This document shows positions 32,907-45,769 of a DNA stretch of 64,000 nucleotides, in pieces; position 1 is the first letter of the stretch, and each line of letters starts with the position of its first letter. The stretch comes from Shinisaurus crocodilurus (taxonomy: Eukaryota > Chordata > Lepidosauria > Squamata > Shinisauridae). A program made the position numbers and the translations under genes. Location of the stretch: assembly GCA_021292165.1 (NCBI GenBank), contig JAHFWL010001298.1, positions 62,001 through 126,000 of the forward strand. The letters are read 5' to 3'. Below the pieces are notes generated by a model. It worked only from the letters and a program-made list of their open reading frames with translations, was not told where the DNA came from and made no database searches.

Positions 32907-33430
32907 TGTGAGAGCTGGACTGACCCAGGTTCAAAAGCTTACCCAGCCAGTGACTCCCAGTCCCAGTCACGCAGACGGAAGGAGGAGATAACAGCAGTTT
33001 ATAAAGATTAAAGAGTTTATTTGTAAAACCCAATTACATGGGATTAAGGCAAGCAATGCAGGCTTCTCTTATGCAGAAGAGATGACTCTGTCTCACTACA
33101 TGATTGCAGAAACTAGTCCAAGACCCTAGCAGGTCTCAAGTTCCAAATCCAAGTGAGAAGTGGCAAGGCTGAGATGAAGTGAAGTGAAGTGACTGTAGAA
33201 ATGAGCCAGTCAACAAGTGTCCACCTTATTTATAGCAAGACCCTGTACCTATAAATAGGATATTACTCACCAGTTATATAACCTATTATTCACAACATGT
33301 TGACTCCAATTTGCCCCATGATTCTGACTCATAGACCTTGACATTATGTCTGGTGACTTTTTTGCACACCACCTCAGGAGACATCCTCCATGTCAGGTGA
33401 CATCCTGTTCTGCCCATGCAAAACCTAACA
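32907..33430 (-). mobile_element. Solo LTR (524 bp) with 5-bp TSD
   Basis: The ends TGTGAGAG and CCTAACA give TG...CA termini, and a perfect GGGAT duplication flanks it (32902-32906 and 33431-33435). On the minus strand a TATA box (gctataaataagg, plus about 33225-33237) precedes an AATAAA signal (plus about 33012-33024). The spacing fits U3-R-U5 order. No internal region remains, so it arose by LTR-LTR recombination. A 5-bp TSD fits Gypsy or some endogenous retroviruses. Confidence 0.85.
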
Positions 33431-33767
33431 GGGATAACCTTCTCCCCCCACACACACATTTTGACATCGCCACATGATGCATGTCATCTCAGAGGTACTT
33501 TGCCTCTAGAGATAGAGGACTAAAGGTGTCAAGCCTAAGATTAAACTGCATATTCCAGAGGGACTGAAAGTGCTTCAGGGCCACCTTCAATGCTGTCTTT
33601 TGTTCCTTAAGAAGAATTGGTAAAAGTACAAGGTTATCCCTGACAGCGCTGCTTTCCTCCCATCTAAACAGAAAAGCCACATTCCTGAGCATACCGGTCT
33701 GGGAGTAAGCCTATTGAAACCAAGGTGAACAGCTTCCAAGTAAGACTGATCAAGATGAGAGGACCAG
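33431..33767. other. No recognisable feature
   Basis: Short frames only. Confidence 0.35.
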
Positions 33768-33838
33768 AATGCTCCACTACATTGTGCAGGGAATTGGACT
33801 AGATGACCTCCAATGTCCCTTCCAACTCTTATGACCCA
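33768..33838 (+). mobile_element. CR1 3' end fragment
   Basis: The phrases attggactagatgacctcca and cccttccaactcttatgac are the characteristic CR1 3' terminus. Everything upstream is missing, as is common for CR1 copies. Confidence 0.75.
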
Positions 33839-33916
33839 GTGTGCACTCTTACCGCAGCCCACCGTGACTTATTTAAGCCATGGGCACCATGATACTGATT
33901 CAAGCTCCCACCACGT

Positions 33917-34038
33917 CTTCTTGTGTCGTCCGAACCCAGTTAACAAACCACTCCGCAACCCTACAACAGGCCATGGGTTCTGGGTGGTTTGTTAACCACC
34001 CCAACAAGCCACCCTCGCTGGGTTCAGATGACAAGAAG
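33917..34038. repeat. Inverted repeat (MITE-like)
   Basis: The outer arms cttcttgtgtcgtccgaacc and its approximate complement, plus an inner pair ttaacaaaccac/gtggtttgttaa, form a double palindrome. It is related to 7268-7339. Confidence 0.75.
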
Positions 34039-35098
34039 CTGCACCCAGCAAGGGTAATTATGTAAATCACACCAACACATGACTGGTACATACAGGGAAA
34101 TGGCCCAATGATTCCTCCTCAAAATGTGAGGGAGGCAGACCACCATGACAATACAGCTGCCTCCCAGGACAGACTTTTTGTTGTCATTCATGTCTTCACT
34201 CAAACAGGAGGTAAAATGTTAAGTCATCCCATCAATTTTATAACCATAGGTTCTTAGTCTTACAGTTTTACCAGAGAAGAGTCAGTCACACACACACACA
34301 GAAAAATTGAACGAGCCAATCCAATCAATCCATCATGTGCCCAGCTTACAGAAACATTTTTTAGGGCTCTTGCTCTAATCCTGGGGTCTCCAACGTGGAC
34401 TAGATGAATAAATTATAGTCCGAAATGGTATACGGCAGCTTCCTATGTTACTGTGCTTGTTTAGTTGATAAGATAGCTTCAGGGGCCTATGGAAGTGGGA
34501 CAAGAAGTGCAGGGGGTTTGTTTTGATGGGCTCCTCGCAATAGTGATTTCAAAGGGCACCAAGGCCTGGTTGCCTCATAATCTCCCACGTTGCCCACGTT
34601 ATCTGCTTGCACCTAAGAAATGATAAAAAAAATGAACAGTGCCCACAGAGCCATCTTTCTTGGGGCAATCTCTATGCATGATATTAAATGCATATAAACA
34701 AAGCCACAATGGTTTCTTTCCATATTTAAAAAGCAGCTTGGGAGGTAGCCATCTTGAACAGGCAAACCACAGGGAAGGCTGTTTAACCCTTTCCTGCTGC
34801 TTTTTCCAGTCCAGATTGTAATGGCTCTTGGACAACTTAGAACTACCGGGTTCAGCCTTGAATGGGCTGTGCTTCCTGGGAGGAACCAGGAGGTAGTTAA
34901 AGGCAGCACCCACTGGTTCTGGCTTGGGGAGAGAGGCCACAGCCTGGGAGAGCTTTATAGAAAAGCCTCTTTAAATAAAACTTAAAAGTTTGTTTATAAA
35001 TCAGAGAATCTGATTCCATAAGGGGCAATCCACCCATTTTGAAACAACTCTCTTACCTCTATATAAATTATTTCAGCTCACTTTTTTTTTAAAAAGTC
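34039..35098. other. No gene; tiny SINE scrap
   Basis: Near 34427-34445 the phrase acggcagcttcctatgttac recalls the 3' end of the tRNA-Ala SINE. The rest is unassigned. Confidence 0.35.
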
Positions 35099-35255
35099 AG
35101 GACCTTTGAAGTTTTTGTTTTTATTGCTTCCATTGTTTTGCTATCTGCTTGTTGGATTTTAGTTGATTGTGTCATTAATTCTTGTTTTTAAATATTACAA
35201 GCCACCTTGAGGGCAGAACGGAGAGGTATAAATTTTAGAATAAATATTAAAACAT
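35099..35255 (+). mobile_element. L2-like LINE 3' tail
   Basis: A T-rich part is followed by acaagccaccttgagggcag and gaataaatattaaaac, a sense-strand LINE 3' end. Confidence 0.5.
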
Positions 35256-35378
35256 ATTGTAAGAAAATACTGTTCACCATTTCTAAACCATTTTCATCAT
35301 ATGCAATAGGTGGGTGAGAAACGGTGCTTCAACCAAAAAAATAGGAACTTGTGCAAGAAGATATGGTTTTGTGAAATG

Positions 35379-35640
35379 CAGTGCTACCTTGGATTGCAAG
35401 CATAATTCGTTCCAGAACCATGCTTGTAATCCAAAACACTCTTATATCAAAGTGAGTCTCTGGCGGGCGTGAGCGGGACCGATTTTGGCCCACTACGCCC
35501 GCTCGAGGTGAGCGGTTACATCCCTACACTACTTGTCTTGCAAGACTTTGCTCGTTTATCAATTCAATAAAATTTTAAAAATTTTGCTTGTCTTGCAAAA
35601 CGCTCTCAGACCAAGTTACTTGCAATCCAAGGTATTACTG
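35379..35640 (-). mobile_element. Tigger/pogo-like MITE (262 bp)
   Basis: Reverse-orientation relative of the 20755 element, with the same TIRs and the same internal hAT-like end (ggttacatcccta). The right TSD is TA; the left is TG, probably mutated. Confidence 0.88.
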
Positions 35641-37439
35641 TATTCCTTCCCTCAACTTTGTTTCTCTCAATCATTTAGGCATTAGAAAAATATGGAGTTT
35701 GTCCAGTGAAGATGACCCAATATTAAAATCCAGGCAATGTCCATCACATCCATATTAAATCTTCCCCATGTATTGAAATGATCCCTACATATGAAATAAT
35801 AAGGGAAATAAAAAGTAATGTGTGAATCACCATGCAGAGCATCATTTATATATTCTGCAGGGAATGCAATGTTACAAAACATAAAAATAAATAAAAGCAG
35901 CTTATGTGGAAATGGTCTTCCATTTTGCATTACAATGCACACAAAGATCCTTTCAGCACCAGCAGGTTATTCCAGCCTTAAATTCTAAATGAACTGGCTG
36001 GTGTTCATCTCCCTGTGTGGCTTAATTCAAGAAAAGGTCTGAGCCTAAAAAAGAGCACATTAAATTTAGTTCCGTGTGTGTGTCTGTGTGTGTGTGTAAT
36101 ATTATTTTCTACACTTCTGAAAGAAAGGCAGGGGGAAAGCCCCTCTTAACCGCAATGCAACACTATAATCTATCCATTGCCAATCTTCTCCTATTCACAG
36201 CAGGTACTCACCACCTGCTTTCCTTTCACACAGGCAGCCCAAACCCAGCAGGAAACAACCTCCTGCTGTCAGGATTTCAATGCAATCAGAAAAGGGAGGG
36301 GGACAACTCAATTCAATTTCAGACCCCTACGTGGAAATATTATAAACAAATATGTCGGCAGAGCAGGGGTGAGGCCAATGGCGTGTTTCGTTTGGGTCAT
36401 GTCTGCGCGCTTGAACACGCTTTCTGAAGTGGTGGGGTTCTCTGGATGGGGTTATAAACTGGAACTGGTTGGAAAGAATAAAGAAACCTACGAGGCATAC
36501 AGATACAGAATATTGGACTTTAGGCTATTTGGCAAATTTCTCCATGACACTAGAACAGCAGTACAGAAGTCAGGTGTACTCAGCTGAACTTTAATCAGCC
36601 TGTTCAACTTTCAGAGTGAGGCCATAAAGCTCAGACAGCATGATATTTTGTACAATTCAATGAATCTTGTTGGGGCAAGATGCATAAAACATAGCTCTTG
36701 CCCCAACAAGATTATGTTCTGTTGTAAATTAAACTGGCAAAGGGTAAGCACAGTTGTATTTATAACAATCTCTAAAAAGTGCCTGAAGTGCCTCTGGAGG
36801 CTTTTATAGTCACCATTAGATCTTTCTCACTATTAAACCTTTCTCCCTTTTTCTTTCTCTTCCTTTTTTTCCTTTTTCCTTTTAAAAATCTTGCATTTGG
36901 GTTGCTTTTTATTATGTCCTTTTTATATTCAATGCCTTGAGCAAGGGGTGATATACAACTACAGGTTATTAATATGCAATCCACCAATTGTTCTGGTCCC
37001 TGGAGTGAAACTCTGAGAGTGGAGGGGGACAGAAAGAAAATGAAACAATTCAAATTTATGCTAAGTCATAGAGCATTTTCACAGCGCCTTGAAAATCACG
37101 GCAACATTACGTTTGTAATCCAACTCGTTTGTAATCCCTCCATTCACAACTAAAAAATATTTCCTAATTTCCCCCCTCAAATGCTCCAGCTAGAGCAGGA
37201 GAAGAGCTAGATCAGTGAGTGTGGATAAACACCATCCATTCCAGGTAGAGCACATTGATTGGTTCACAGTTGGAACGAAAAGCCCATGAAGGCTGAAAGA
37301 ATGCAAATTGAAGAGCCACCTTTATTCATGGCGCCCTATCAAACTAAACTCTGGATTCCTGGACTTTCAAAAGCACATCAAAGTTCATCACAGGCCACTT
37401 CCTTGTTAACACAACTTCCTTGTTTATCCTGCTTATGGT
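35641..37439. other. No gene; one stem-loop
   Basis: A GT run lies near 36074-36098 and a hairpin at 36661-36712. Frames near 36074-36587 overlap in two phases and show no domain. Confidence 0.4.
36661..36712. repeat. Stem-loop with 18-bp arms
   Basis: The arms aatcttgttggggcaaga and tcttgccccaacaagatt are perfect complements with a 16-base loop. Confidence 0.9.
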
Positions 37440-37608
37440 TTTTTTGATATAAAAATCTTGATATAAATTGATACACTTTGAGATGTATTGTAGATCTAAT
37501 GGTGTTATGTACATTATATGTTCTGTTTTGTCTGATACTGTTTTATTATTGGGTGCTGGTCGTTGACCGTAATAAATATATTCATTCATTCGTTCATTCG
37601 TTCATCAC
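37440..37608 (+). mobile_element. Possible LINE 3' tail with (ATTC)n end
   Basis: The word ctggtcgttgaccgtaataa followed by ATTC/GTTC units resembles a LINE 3' terminus. No coding part is adjacent and the clade is unknown. Confidence 0.35.
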
Positions 37609-39432
37609 AGGCCTGCACAAGTAGTATAAGGGACATTAAAAGGTGCTTTCAGTGTTCTGTATAAGTTTGGGATCCGCAGACTCAATCCCCAGATGTGCAC
37701 CCAAAGCACCAGTTCCGTCGATGTGGCTACAGCTGCTCCCTTGTTCACACACCTTCCATCATGACTGCAGTTGCTCCTGCTGACACAAGATGTAGCACTA
37801 TCCCAGTACCCGCTGGGAGGAGAAAAATGGTGGCTGGTAACCTGAAGGATCTTCTTTTTGTGTGTGTGAGAAAAGAGAGCAGGTGTGTTTCAATCTGTTA
37901 AAGTAAAAATAGTAAAAGGTAAGCATCATGACCTGAAACAGTTCAGAGCAGTGCCCACTCCCACCCTGCCAAAATGGCCACCCCGTTTCTCCATCCCTGA
38001 ATAGGATGGCAAAACAGGGAGGCTCATTTTGCCTCAGCCCTAAATTGGACATCACATCTACAATGTGCCATAAAGATCATGGCTGCCATATGGTTGTGCT
38101 TCAAAGAAGGCCTATACTACATCTACATCTCCAAAATCTTTTTTTTTAAATTGTATCTCTTCAGTCAGAAAGCAAAGGAGCTTTGATTATAGCGGCCAGG
38201 AGAAGGAACTTCTGCAGTCCACGGTGGAACCCCTTTCTATCCGCATTGCTCCCCAATCCTTCTCCCAGTTTCTGATTGCAGTGCCCCATCCGCCCTCTTC
38301 TCATTGTCTCCATGGCCCAGTTGATGCCAAATATTTAATTATACTGGACTCGGCGTCTCAGCAAGCAGAAGTCAAACAATATTCCATTAGTTAGAAGGAT
38401 TTTCCCCATCCCTTTCCTGTGGCATATATTGACTTGATATTAAAGGTGCCTGACATTGTCTCAGTGCTTGGTGTTTGGCTACCATTCTAATGAAAAACAG
38501 TGTAATCACAAAGATGACAATAGTTATCCACAAGGATCTGGAAAGCCATTACTTAGGCCAAGAACAGCTTGGCAAATATTGACCTTCTCACCTATTCTTT
38601 ACTAACCCAATAGCAGACAACCAGCACTGTAGTTATTAACAAAGACAATCCTATAAGCCTGATATGAGCAAATGATTTAGCACCTGCAGGTAAAACTTTT
38701 ATACAGTCTTAATTTACTACCCACTAGTGACCCTTTTTTTATAAGTCAGAACAGGATAGATTAGATCTTGCATGTAAATTTTATGTTTTGTCATTCGGGA
38801 GATTTATGCTTTTAGTTACACCTAGCGCATGCAATGAAGTAAAGCCATGTAATAGCTGAACATGTCATCTTAAACTCCATGAAACTGCAAAGCATCAGAG
38901 GATATTACACTCCTAAAAGCCACAAAAAGTGGAAAGCATTTCAATCAGAATGCAGCTCAGGTTTGTTAAATTTTACAATGTGCATGTGCATGAGACAGTG
39001 GATTATTATCACAAAGCCGCCAAAAATATTAATTATCTTATCAGCAAATTGCTATGTCATAAAAATAGATCTCTCATTGTTAACAATACACTGAAGTTAT
39101 CAGACAACAGATATTCTGAAACAGCAGAGCGAGCTTTCAGCCACACATATTTTACACTATCCCCACAATGAATATTCTATAGCAAAAATTGCCAACTTGC
39201 ACTTGGCAGGACCAACTTCGGAACCATGGAAAGTAACTGAGAACTGGCCTTGGCATTACTTTCTCCACAGGGATCAGCATTGTGCAGAGTTTCTCCACCC
39301 ATGATCCATTGGGTTGCCAGCAAGAGCAAGGAAGCTGACGGCACAATAGGCCTGGCCTCAAATGGTGATTTCTGCTTCACAATTTGGCTAGGAAGTAGGA
39401 AACTCACTATCAGGATACCAAACACATCCTGG
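37609..39432. other. Single-copy-looking block, possible conserved non-coding element
   Basis: From about 38390 to 39170 no repeat is recognisable. The sequence is AT-rich with clustered transcription-factor-like words, for example aatattaattatcttatcag and aaaaatagatctc near 39030-39070. No domain-bearing frame is present. Confidence 0.35.
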
Positions 39433-39790
39433 CTTGTTTTATTTATTTATTTATTTATTTATTACTTATTATTAACATTTATATACAGCCTTATCTGCTA
39501 AAAAGCCATCAAGGTGGTGTACAACAATTTAAAACATTAATACCCTGCAACAATAAATACAAAAACACTAAAAACTGTAAAACTACACATTTAAAAGGTT
39601 AAGTTGAAAAGATGCATCTTTACACCCTTTCTAAAGTGGAGGCCAATAGCGGGGACCAATTATATTTCTTGAGGGAACACATTCCATAGTTTGGGGGCAA
39701 CACAGGAGAAAACCCTTTCATGCGTGTCCAAGAAACAGGCCTCTGCAGGTAATGGTTTTCCTGGTTTCCTAACTGACAGTAAGCCAGGGG
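39433..39790 (-). mobile_element. L2-like LINE 3' end
   Basis: A TTTA-repeat tail at the left is followed by reverse-sense 3' sequence and a phrase like aacacattccatagtttggg, matching the antisense ORF2 end of the L2-like family. Confidence 0.65.
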
Positions 39791-41039
39791 TCCCCGGTTT
39801 GGGCATAACAACGCCAGGATTTATTATTTGAAATTGGTATTGCCATGCCCCTCTGGTGGAACCCTTTCCAGAGGATGACCAAAAGCTCCCTGAGCTGAAC
39901 CTCCTGGAGAAGCAGCCTGCTTCTAGGGATCGTGAGGCAGATCAGGGGGATCCTGGGATCTCAGGAGACAGAGTATCCAAGCTGCCCTCTCAAGATGCAG
40001 AGAGACGCCTTTCTGATTTGGAGGCAGAAGCCAAGCTACCACCTAATCCAAGGGAGCGCAGGCGACTAAAAGGGCAGATTGGGTTGGCTGCCAGGCAAGG
40101 AAGTGCCCACCTCAGGAATAAGACTCCTCATGAGTAAACGCTTCCTGCAGGTGACTGCAATGGTTAGCAACTGTGCCTGGGTGGAGATCTGAATGCTCAG
40201 GCTTAAAAGCCTTCCGTTCCAGTCAAAAAGCTGCTGCTATGTTCTGGGCCTTGGCTGGACATTGTGCCTTGTGTAGTGATTTGTTTGTTTTAGGTAGATC
40301 AAGTTCTACTCTCTGTGTGGTTTGTGGGGTGGATGAAACACTAGATCATAGTCTCTGGGACTGTCTGATTTACAGTACAGAATGGGTGTTGTTTTTTTAA
40401 AAAGTAATGAGCTCCACAGTTTAGGGGTTAGAGGTTTTTCTTTAGAGTCTGTTTTCCAAAACAACAAGAAGCTTGGGAGTGCAATCCTTAAAATGTTATG
40501 GAAATTTATTAAGGTTACTGGCGGCCTCTACTACTGCTTGTGAAAATGATTTGTGGGTTTTCTCCTTTTTTTACCAGTAGGTGGCAGTCTTAGGGCCTTT
40601 CTCTTGGACTTGAGCCATCATTATTTTCCAGAAGAAGTAGAGAGTTGCTGGGAGAATGTCTGTACTTCAGTTCCCAGACTTGCATTCCCTGGTTACCTTG
40701 CTCTCTCTGGGATCCTGCATGCTTGGATCCTGTGCTTTGAACCTTGCTCTCAATACTGACCTTTGCTGGTTGCTAGCCTCTGTATTTTGACCATGCCAGA
40801 AGCAGGACCAGGTGTGCAACAGAAGGAAGGCAGGAGCACAGGAAAAGCCTTCTGCCTCAATATTCATTCCCAGCTTCGTGAATCATGGTTTATGAAGCCA
40901 GGAATGTGACCATCCAAACCAGGCCAATATGATAGCTTTTGAAAAGAACAAAGCATTTTGCAGCTTGTCTATACCATTGACTTTGAGGGTGTAGACATCT
41001 TTTTTTAAAAAAAATTATTTCTATGTGAAACAAACATGT
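39791..41039. other. Unassigned sequence with a charged open frame
   Basis: A 93-codon frame at 39856-40137 is rich in Glu, Arg and Pro (RDREADQGDPG, NPRERRRLKGQIG) and resembles low-complexity retroelement leader or gag-like sequence, but no family can be named. The following 600 bp is T-rich and unassigned. Confidence 0.3.
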
Positions 41040-41950
41040 ATCAAACATATAACTAACAAAACAAAATAGACTTCCGATTTTCTTCTACAGCAAATATAGG
41101 TAATGATTTTTCTTACTTGATAATCAGAATGTGAAATCTCTTTCTTCCCATTGTCCCAAATTCACTTATTATTCCATGAATCCACAAACAAACAAATCAT
41201 TATTTTCCAGTCTCTGCAAAAAGTCAATTAGAGGTTTCCACTCAACAATAAATGTGGATGTTGTCCTTTCTCTGATTAATGATGTGAGTTTGGCCATCTC
41301 TGCCAGCTCCAGCATCTTGACCAACCATTCTTCTGTCGTAGGCACTGCTGGACCTTTCAATTTCTGTGCATATAGTAGTCTCACTGCTGTTGTCATGTAT
41401 AAAAATAAAGTTCCATACCTTCCTTCTAGCTGACTCTCCATTATTCCCAATAGAAAAGCCTCTGGTTTCAATTGAAAAATAATCTTTAAAATCTTTTGCA
41501 TTAATAAATGAATTTCTACCCAATTTTTTTTAGCTTTCTTACATGTCTACCACATATGATAAAAGGTTCCTTCTTGTTGTTCACATTTCCAACATACATC
41601 TGATGCACCATTATACATTCTAGCCAATTTCTCTGGAGACAAATACCAACGCTACATCATCTTATAAAAATTCTCTTTAAGACTAGAACATAATGTAAAT
41701 TTCAAACCTTTTAACCACATATTTTCCCATTGTGTCATTAATATATTATAGCCAAAATTTTGAGCCCATTTTATCATACATTCCTTCACTTGAGGGTGCA
41801 GACATCTGTTGCTCATTTGGTCCCCAGAGAACAAGAAATGAAAGAGGTGATATGATCCAATATCATATATTGGATCGCTAGTTTTGGATTTAAGTGGTTG
41901 GTATTTGATCTGAGGAGAGGAAAACCTCATCGTTTTAAGGTACTTCCAAA
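41040..41950 (-). pseudogene. L1 LINE ORF2 C-terminal fragment
   Basis: On the minus strand, separate frames give QWENMWLKGLKFTLCSSLKE, the Cys-rich box [20 protein letters not shown] and then KILKIIFQLKPEAFLLG. This is the zinc-knuckle-like C-terminus of L1 ORF2. At least two frame breaks occur. The endonuclease and RT domains are absent. Confidence 0.85.
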
Positions 41951-43615
41951 CTCCCAATTGCTTTCTAAACTAATTTTCAAAAGGATGTTTGAAGAGGTTC
42001 TCACGTCAAGGATACCTGTCAAAGTACACATGGGAGAAGATCAATTAGATTAGAGTAGATTATTTAACTCTGTTCCTTCCTATAGTAAAGCAGAAACTTG
42101 TTTTCAAGTTTAGTTCTCCTGCTGGGACTGCCAGCTCCCCATCCATGCACTTGTCCCACATGTAACCTTTAGAAGGAGATTAAAATTATTGATGCTGTAA
42201 AAGGCAAGGCCAGCTAAGTGGGGAGGTGAGAAAGGAGTGAAGGTTTCATTGATGCCCTTTTACAGAAGACCAAAACAAACACGGGCAAATGACTTTTCCA
42301 TTTTCTACTGAGTTCTATACGCAGTTATTTTAGCTTCTCTTATCTTAGTTCTATCGGAGATTGTCAACATGTGTAGTTTTATTTTATCAAAATAACTATG
42401 AACGGAAACAAAAAGAGAAAATTTACTTGGTGAGTTTGATATTTTGTTTTTAAAAGATTTTTTTCCCCCATACAGTTGATGGGTTTAATTTTCTGCTAGC
42501 AATTAGGCACCTGGAGCAAAGAACAAGGTCTGATTCTTGCAAGATAACGCACCAAATACAAAGACCTGTTTTCTAATGATGAGACCATCTGAACAGGCAA
42601 TGATGAAATAAATAACTTCATGTGGACAGTTAAATTAGTATACTAACCTGACATGTTTTTAGAACTTCAAATCTTTAGTCTGTCTTCCACAAAAGCGAAA
42701 TAATTGATGAGTGGGTTTATTATCCTCATATAACTAATCATGCAAGCACACCCACAAGCCCAGAGTACGAATTAAATTTGTCCTTATGAGATTGTTGCAA
42801 CATATTTTTTCCTGTGGTTTTTCTTTTTCCTGTTTAAGCACAGGGCAGATTAATGCAACAGGTCTATTCTACCCGTTTATTTACTTATTCAAAGTAAGCA
42901 CTACAGAGTATACATTCCCTAGATACAGTCCATGTGCAGAGTATAAATGCATAGCAAGCATTAGCCCAGTGGAGAGAAGAAGAACTTCACCCCACCAATA
43001 CAAAGTGTTACATTGTAGCAGTTGCAAGAACAAGAAGAAGAACATGAGGCAAAGCTAAAGTTCTTGCTTCTGTCTGGAGCAGTTCACTACGTCAGAGAAA
43101 ACAAACACGTGACAGTTGGTTCCCAGAGATCCTCTTCCAGGCTGGTCCAGGAATAGTTTAACAATAACACACTCCTGGCTGAGATGTAAACATATGAATC
43201 CCTTGGCTGGCACTTAGTAAAAAGACTGTAGCAGATGATGATCCATGCATGGATATAATGAAGTTAATCACAATGCAGACGACCATACATATTATCCCAT
43301 TTTAGCTATAAGACTCATCTGAATTCATAGTAAACTCATTGGTAAGCTTCATGTAGCTGAACCATACATTCTCAGAAGATTGCATCTTCTTATTGTAATG
43401 AGGAAATATAATTTAAATTAGGGTAGTTATTTAGGTGGTGGGTGCATCTTTTTCAGTTTTGGTTTAATAATCACTGTAATATCCTGACTGCTGCTTCAAG
43501 GGATACAATGCAAATAGACTGAGGGCAATGAAGTTACTGCTTCCCTAATCTGATACTATGTCAGATTTAAAAAGTCTGATTGCGTCTGGAGAGAAGACAC
43601 CCCACTGATTGCACG
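41951..43615. other. No gene or repeat recognised
   Basis: AT-rich, single-copy-looking. The short frame near 42786 has no domain. Confidence 0.4.
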
Positions 43616-43653
43616 GATATACATGGACCCCATGTGCACGGTCCATGTATATC
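43616..43653. repeat. Stem-loop
   Basis: The arms gatatacatggacc and ggtccatgtatatc enclose a loop containing catgtgcac. Confidence 0.85.
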
Positions 43654-44142
43654 TACAATGCCTAAGTTGTATGCCACTCATTTTCAAATGCACTGAAAGA
43701 ACGGCTTCCACTGAACTTAGAACATCTGTCTTTACCCTAAATTGCATCTGAAATAGAATTTTCCCAACAAGAAGATTACCCAATTTTGTTTCTCCTGGGT
43801 GTATGGGTGGGTTGCAGAAATTCTGTTGCAGTTGTAACAAAATCTGTCACATAGCACAGATGTGGAATGGGCAGAAAAAACAAGTGCCTTGCTTTCCACT
43901 CTCTGAGCATCTCTGATCTTAGCCGCACAACCTCCTTTCCCGCCAGCTACTGCTGAAAAATGCTCTGCCCACTAAAGTTCTAGCCCCAACAGTATGCAAT
44001 AAGAAGGTTGCATGGCCATTGTTTGCATGCACTGACATGGATGTGGACTGCTTTTTAGCATGCCACTATAAAGGCATTATTATGTCTGGTTGTGGTGGCA
44101 TGGTAACAGCCAGTCTGCACTAAGCCAGGCATGCACCAGCAG

Positions 44143-44745
44143 CAGGACCGGTGCAGGGCAGTTTGGCGCCCTAGGCTAAACTATATTTAGCGGCCCCCCC
44201 TCTTGTGCCGTGGGGGGGCTCCGGAAAGCAGCCCTGCTCTGCAACACACACACCCCCGCACGCTGCCGCTGCCGCTGCCGCTCCCCACCTACCTTCCCAC
44301 GCCTCCTCCGAAAAGGGACCCCCGCGCTCTGTTTTTGGCCGGGGGAAACCAGAGCAACAGGGCTGTTTAAGCCCTGTTGCCCTGGTTCTTCCCGCCAAAA
44401 CAGAGCGCGGGCGGGGCTCCGGAAACAGCGCGGAGAAGGTAGGTGTCGGGGGGGGAGTCAGCGCGGAGTAGAGGCGAGGCGAAGCGAAGCGAGGCGAGGG
44501 GGGGAAGCGGCGAGGGGGGGAGGCGAAGCGAGGCGAAGTGGGGGGGGAGGCGGCGGCGAGGCGAGGCGAGGTGGGGGGGAGGCGCCCAGGCTCGGCCCCA
44601 CCACTACTCGGGGCTCACTGACCTGGCTTTCTCGGAGAGGCGGGCGGGCGGGCAGGGCAGGAGCGCGCCGGCAGCGAAGAGGAGCCCTCTTCCGCTACGC
44701 GCCCTAGGCAACAGCCTAGTTGGCCTAGCGGTAGCGCCGGCCCTG
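44143..44745. mobile_element. GC-rich non-autonomous hAT element (603 bp)
   Basis: The left end caggaccggtgcagg and the right end tagcgccggccctg are imperfect TIRs. A perfect TSD accagcag occurs at 44135-44142 and 44746-44753. It contains an 89-bp palindrome at 44322-44410 (tttttggccgggggaaacc arm) and a purine-rich GAGGCGAAGC-type tandem stretch at 44461-44585. Long overlapping open frames are a GC artefact. Confidence 0.92.
44461..44585. repeat. Degenerate GGCGAAGC/GGGGA tandem stretch
   Basis: G-rich strand with runs of gaggcgaagcg and poly-G inside the hAT element at 44143. Confidence 0.85.
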
Positions 44746-45599
44746 ACCAGCAGCAATTACTGCTGACTTGGACTAGAGATGCAAAAGAAGAACAGGAAAT
44801 TTAAGGCATTTGTGTTTCTGGTGCCTTCTACATCTGAAGCCCCACCGAGTCTTTTCAAGTTCTGTAACATGCACCAGCATAATTGACACACACACCCTTC
44901 TGCAAAGTTTGAAGAAAGGAATGCCGTCAAACAGAGCGATGCACAAAACCTAATCAATTATTGAGTACAGAGGTGGTTTTAATTCCAGAATATTTTGAAA
45001 ACCAATACATTTTTATATGTTGCCTCATCAGGGGATGCTACCAAGACTGATTTATGAAATACTGTTCTCTGCCTGGCTGTTTTGGGATTGAGACCGATGA
45101 AGCCACTGTGCTGTTTAGCATAAAAGCAATTCAGTCATCAATACTGTTGGGTCGACGCCTGTGTGGCTGCACATATTTTCATTACGTGTGTGATTAAGAG
45201 CTATATGTAGCTTGAAACATATTGGGTTTCCAGCTATTCTTGCAATCCAGGGGTGAGGAATTTGTGGATTGCCAGTTGATTTTGGACTGCAACTCCCATC
45301 ATCCATGACCATTGCTCATGCTGGCTGGGACTGATGCAAGTTATAATCCAACAAAATCTGGACGGCCACAGATTCCGCCTTCCTGTTGTAATTAATTGCC
45401 TCTGTGCTTAATTGAACAGGGAAAAGCTGGGTGGCTGGGAATAAAAAGTTCTGCAAGGCACTGAAGCCTATTCTACCTCGCTAGCCAGAGCCTTTTCTGG
45501 TTTCTGGGTCTTCAGGTGAAACTAACCACATTTCTTAAGGTTGTCTGTCTGTTTTTGCACTCAGGAGGGCTACAGACTTGCTTTTTAAAGTGTAAAACG
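44746..45599. other. hAT-like foldback remnant and unassigned sequence
   Basis: About 45248-45382 is a decayed foldback MITE (ggggtgaggaatttgtggat, ctgcaactcccatcatccat). The remainder is unrecognised. Confidence 0.5.
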
Positions 45600-45629
45600 A
45601 ATCTGATGCTCTGAAGTTGCATTTATTTA

Positions 45630-45682
<53 letters not shown>

Positions 45683-45760
45683 GCACTTTTCCACAAATGT
45701 CACCAAGGCAATGTACAACCATTCAAATGAAAACAACAGTTTTTTGTTTTTTTTTAAAGT
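45600..45760 (-). mobile_element. LINE 3' tail with long (ATT)n run
   Basis: The (TTA)n run at 45629-45679 is followed by tatagcacttttccacaaat and aatgtacaaccattcaaatg, the reverse of a LINE 3' end of the L2-like group. Confidence 0.5.
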
Positions 45761-45769
45761 ATTTGGGAG

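Noticed and set aside
44210..44766. Open frames of 107-165 codons
   Set aside because: They fall in the palindrome and purine-rich tandem part of the hAT element at 44143; composition explains them.
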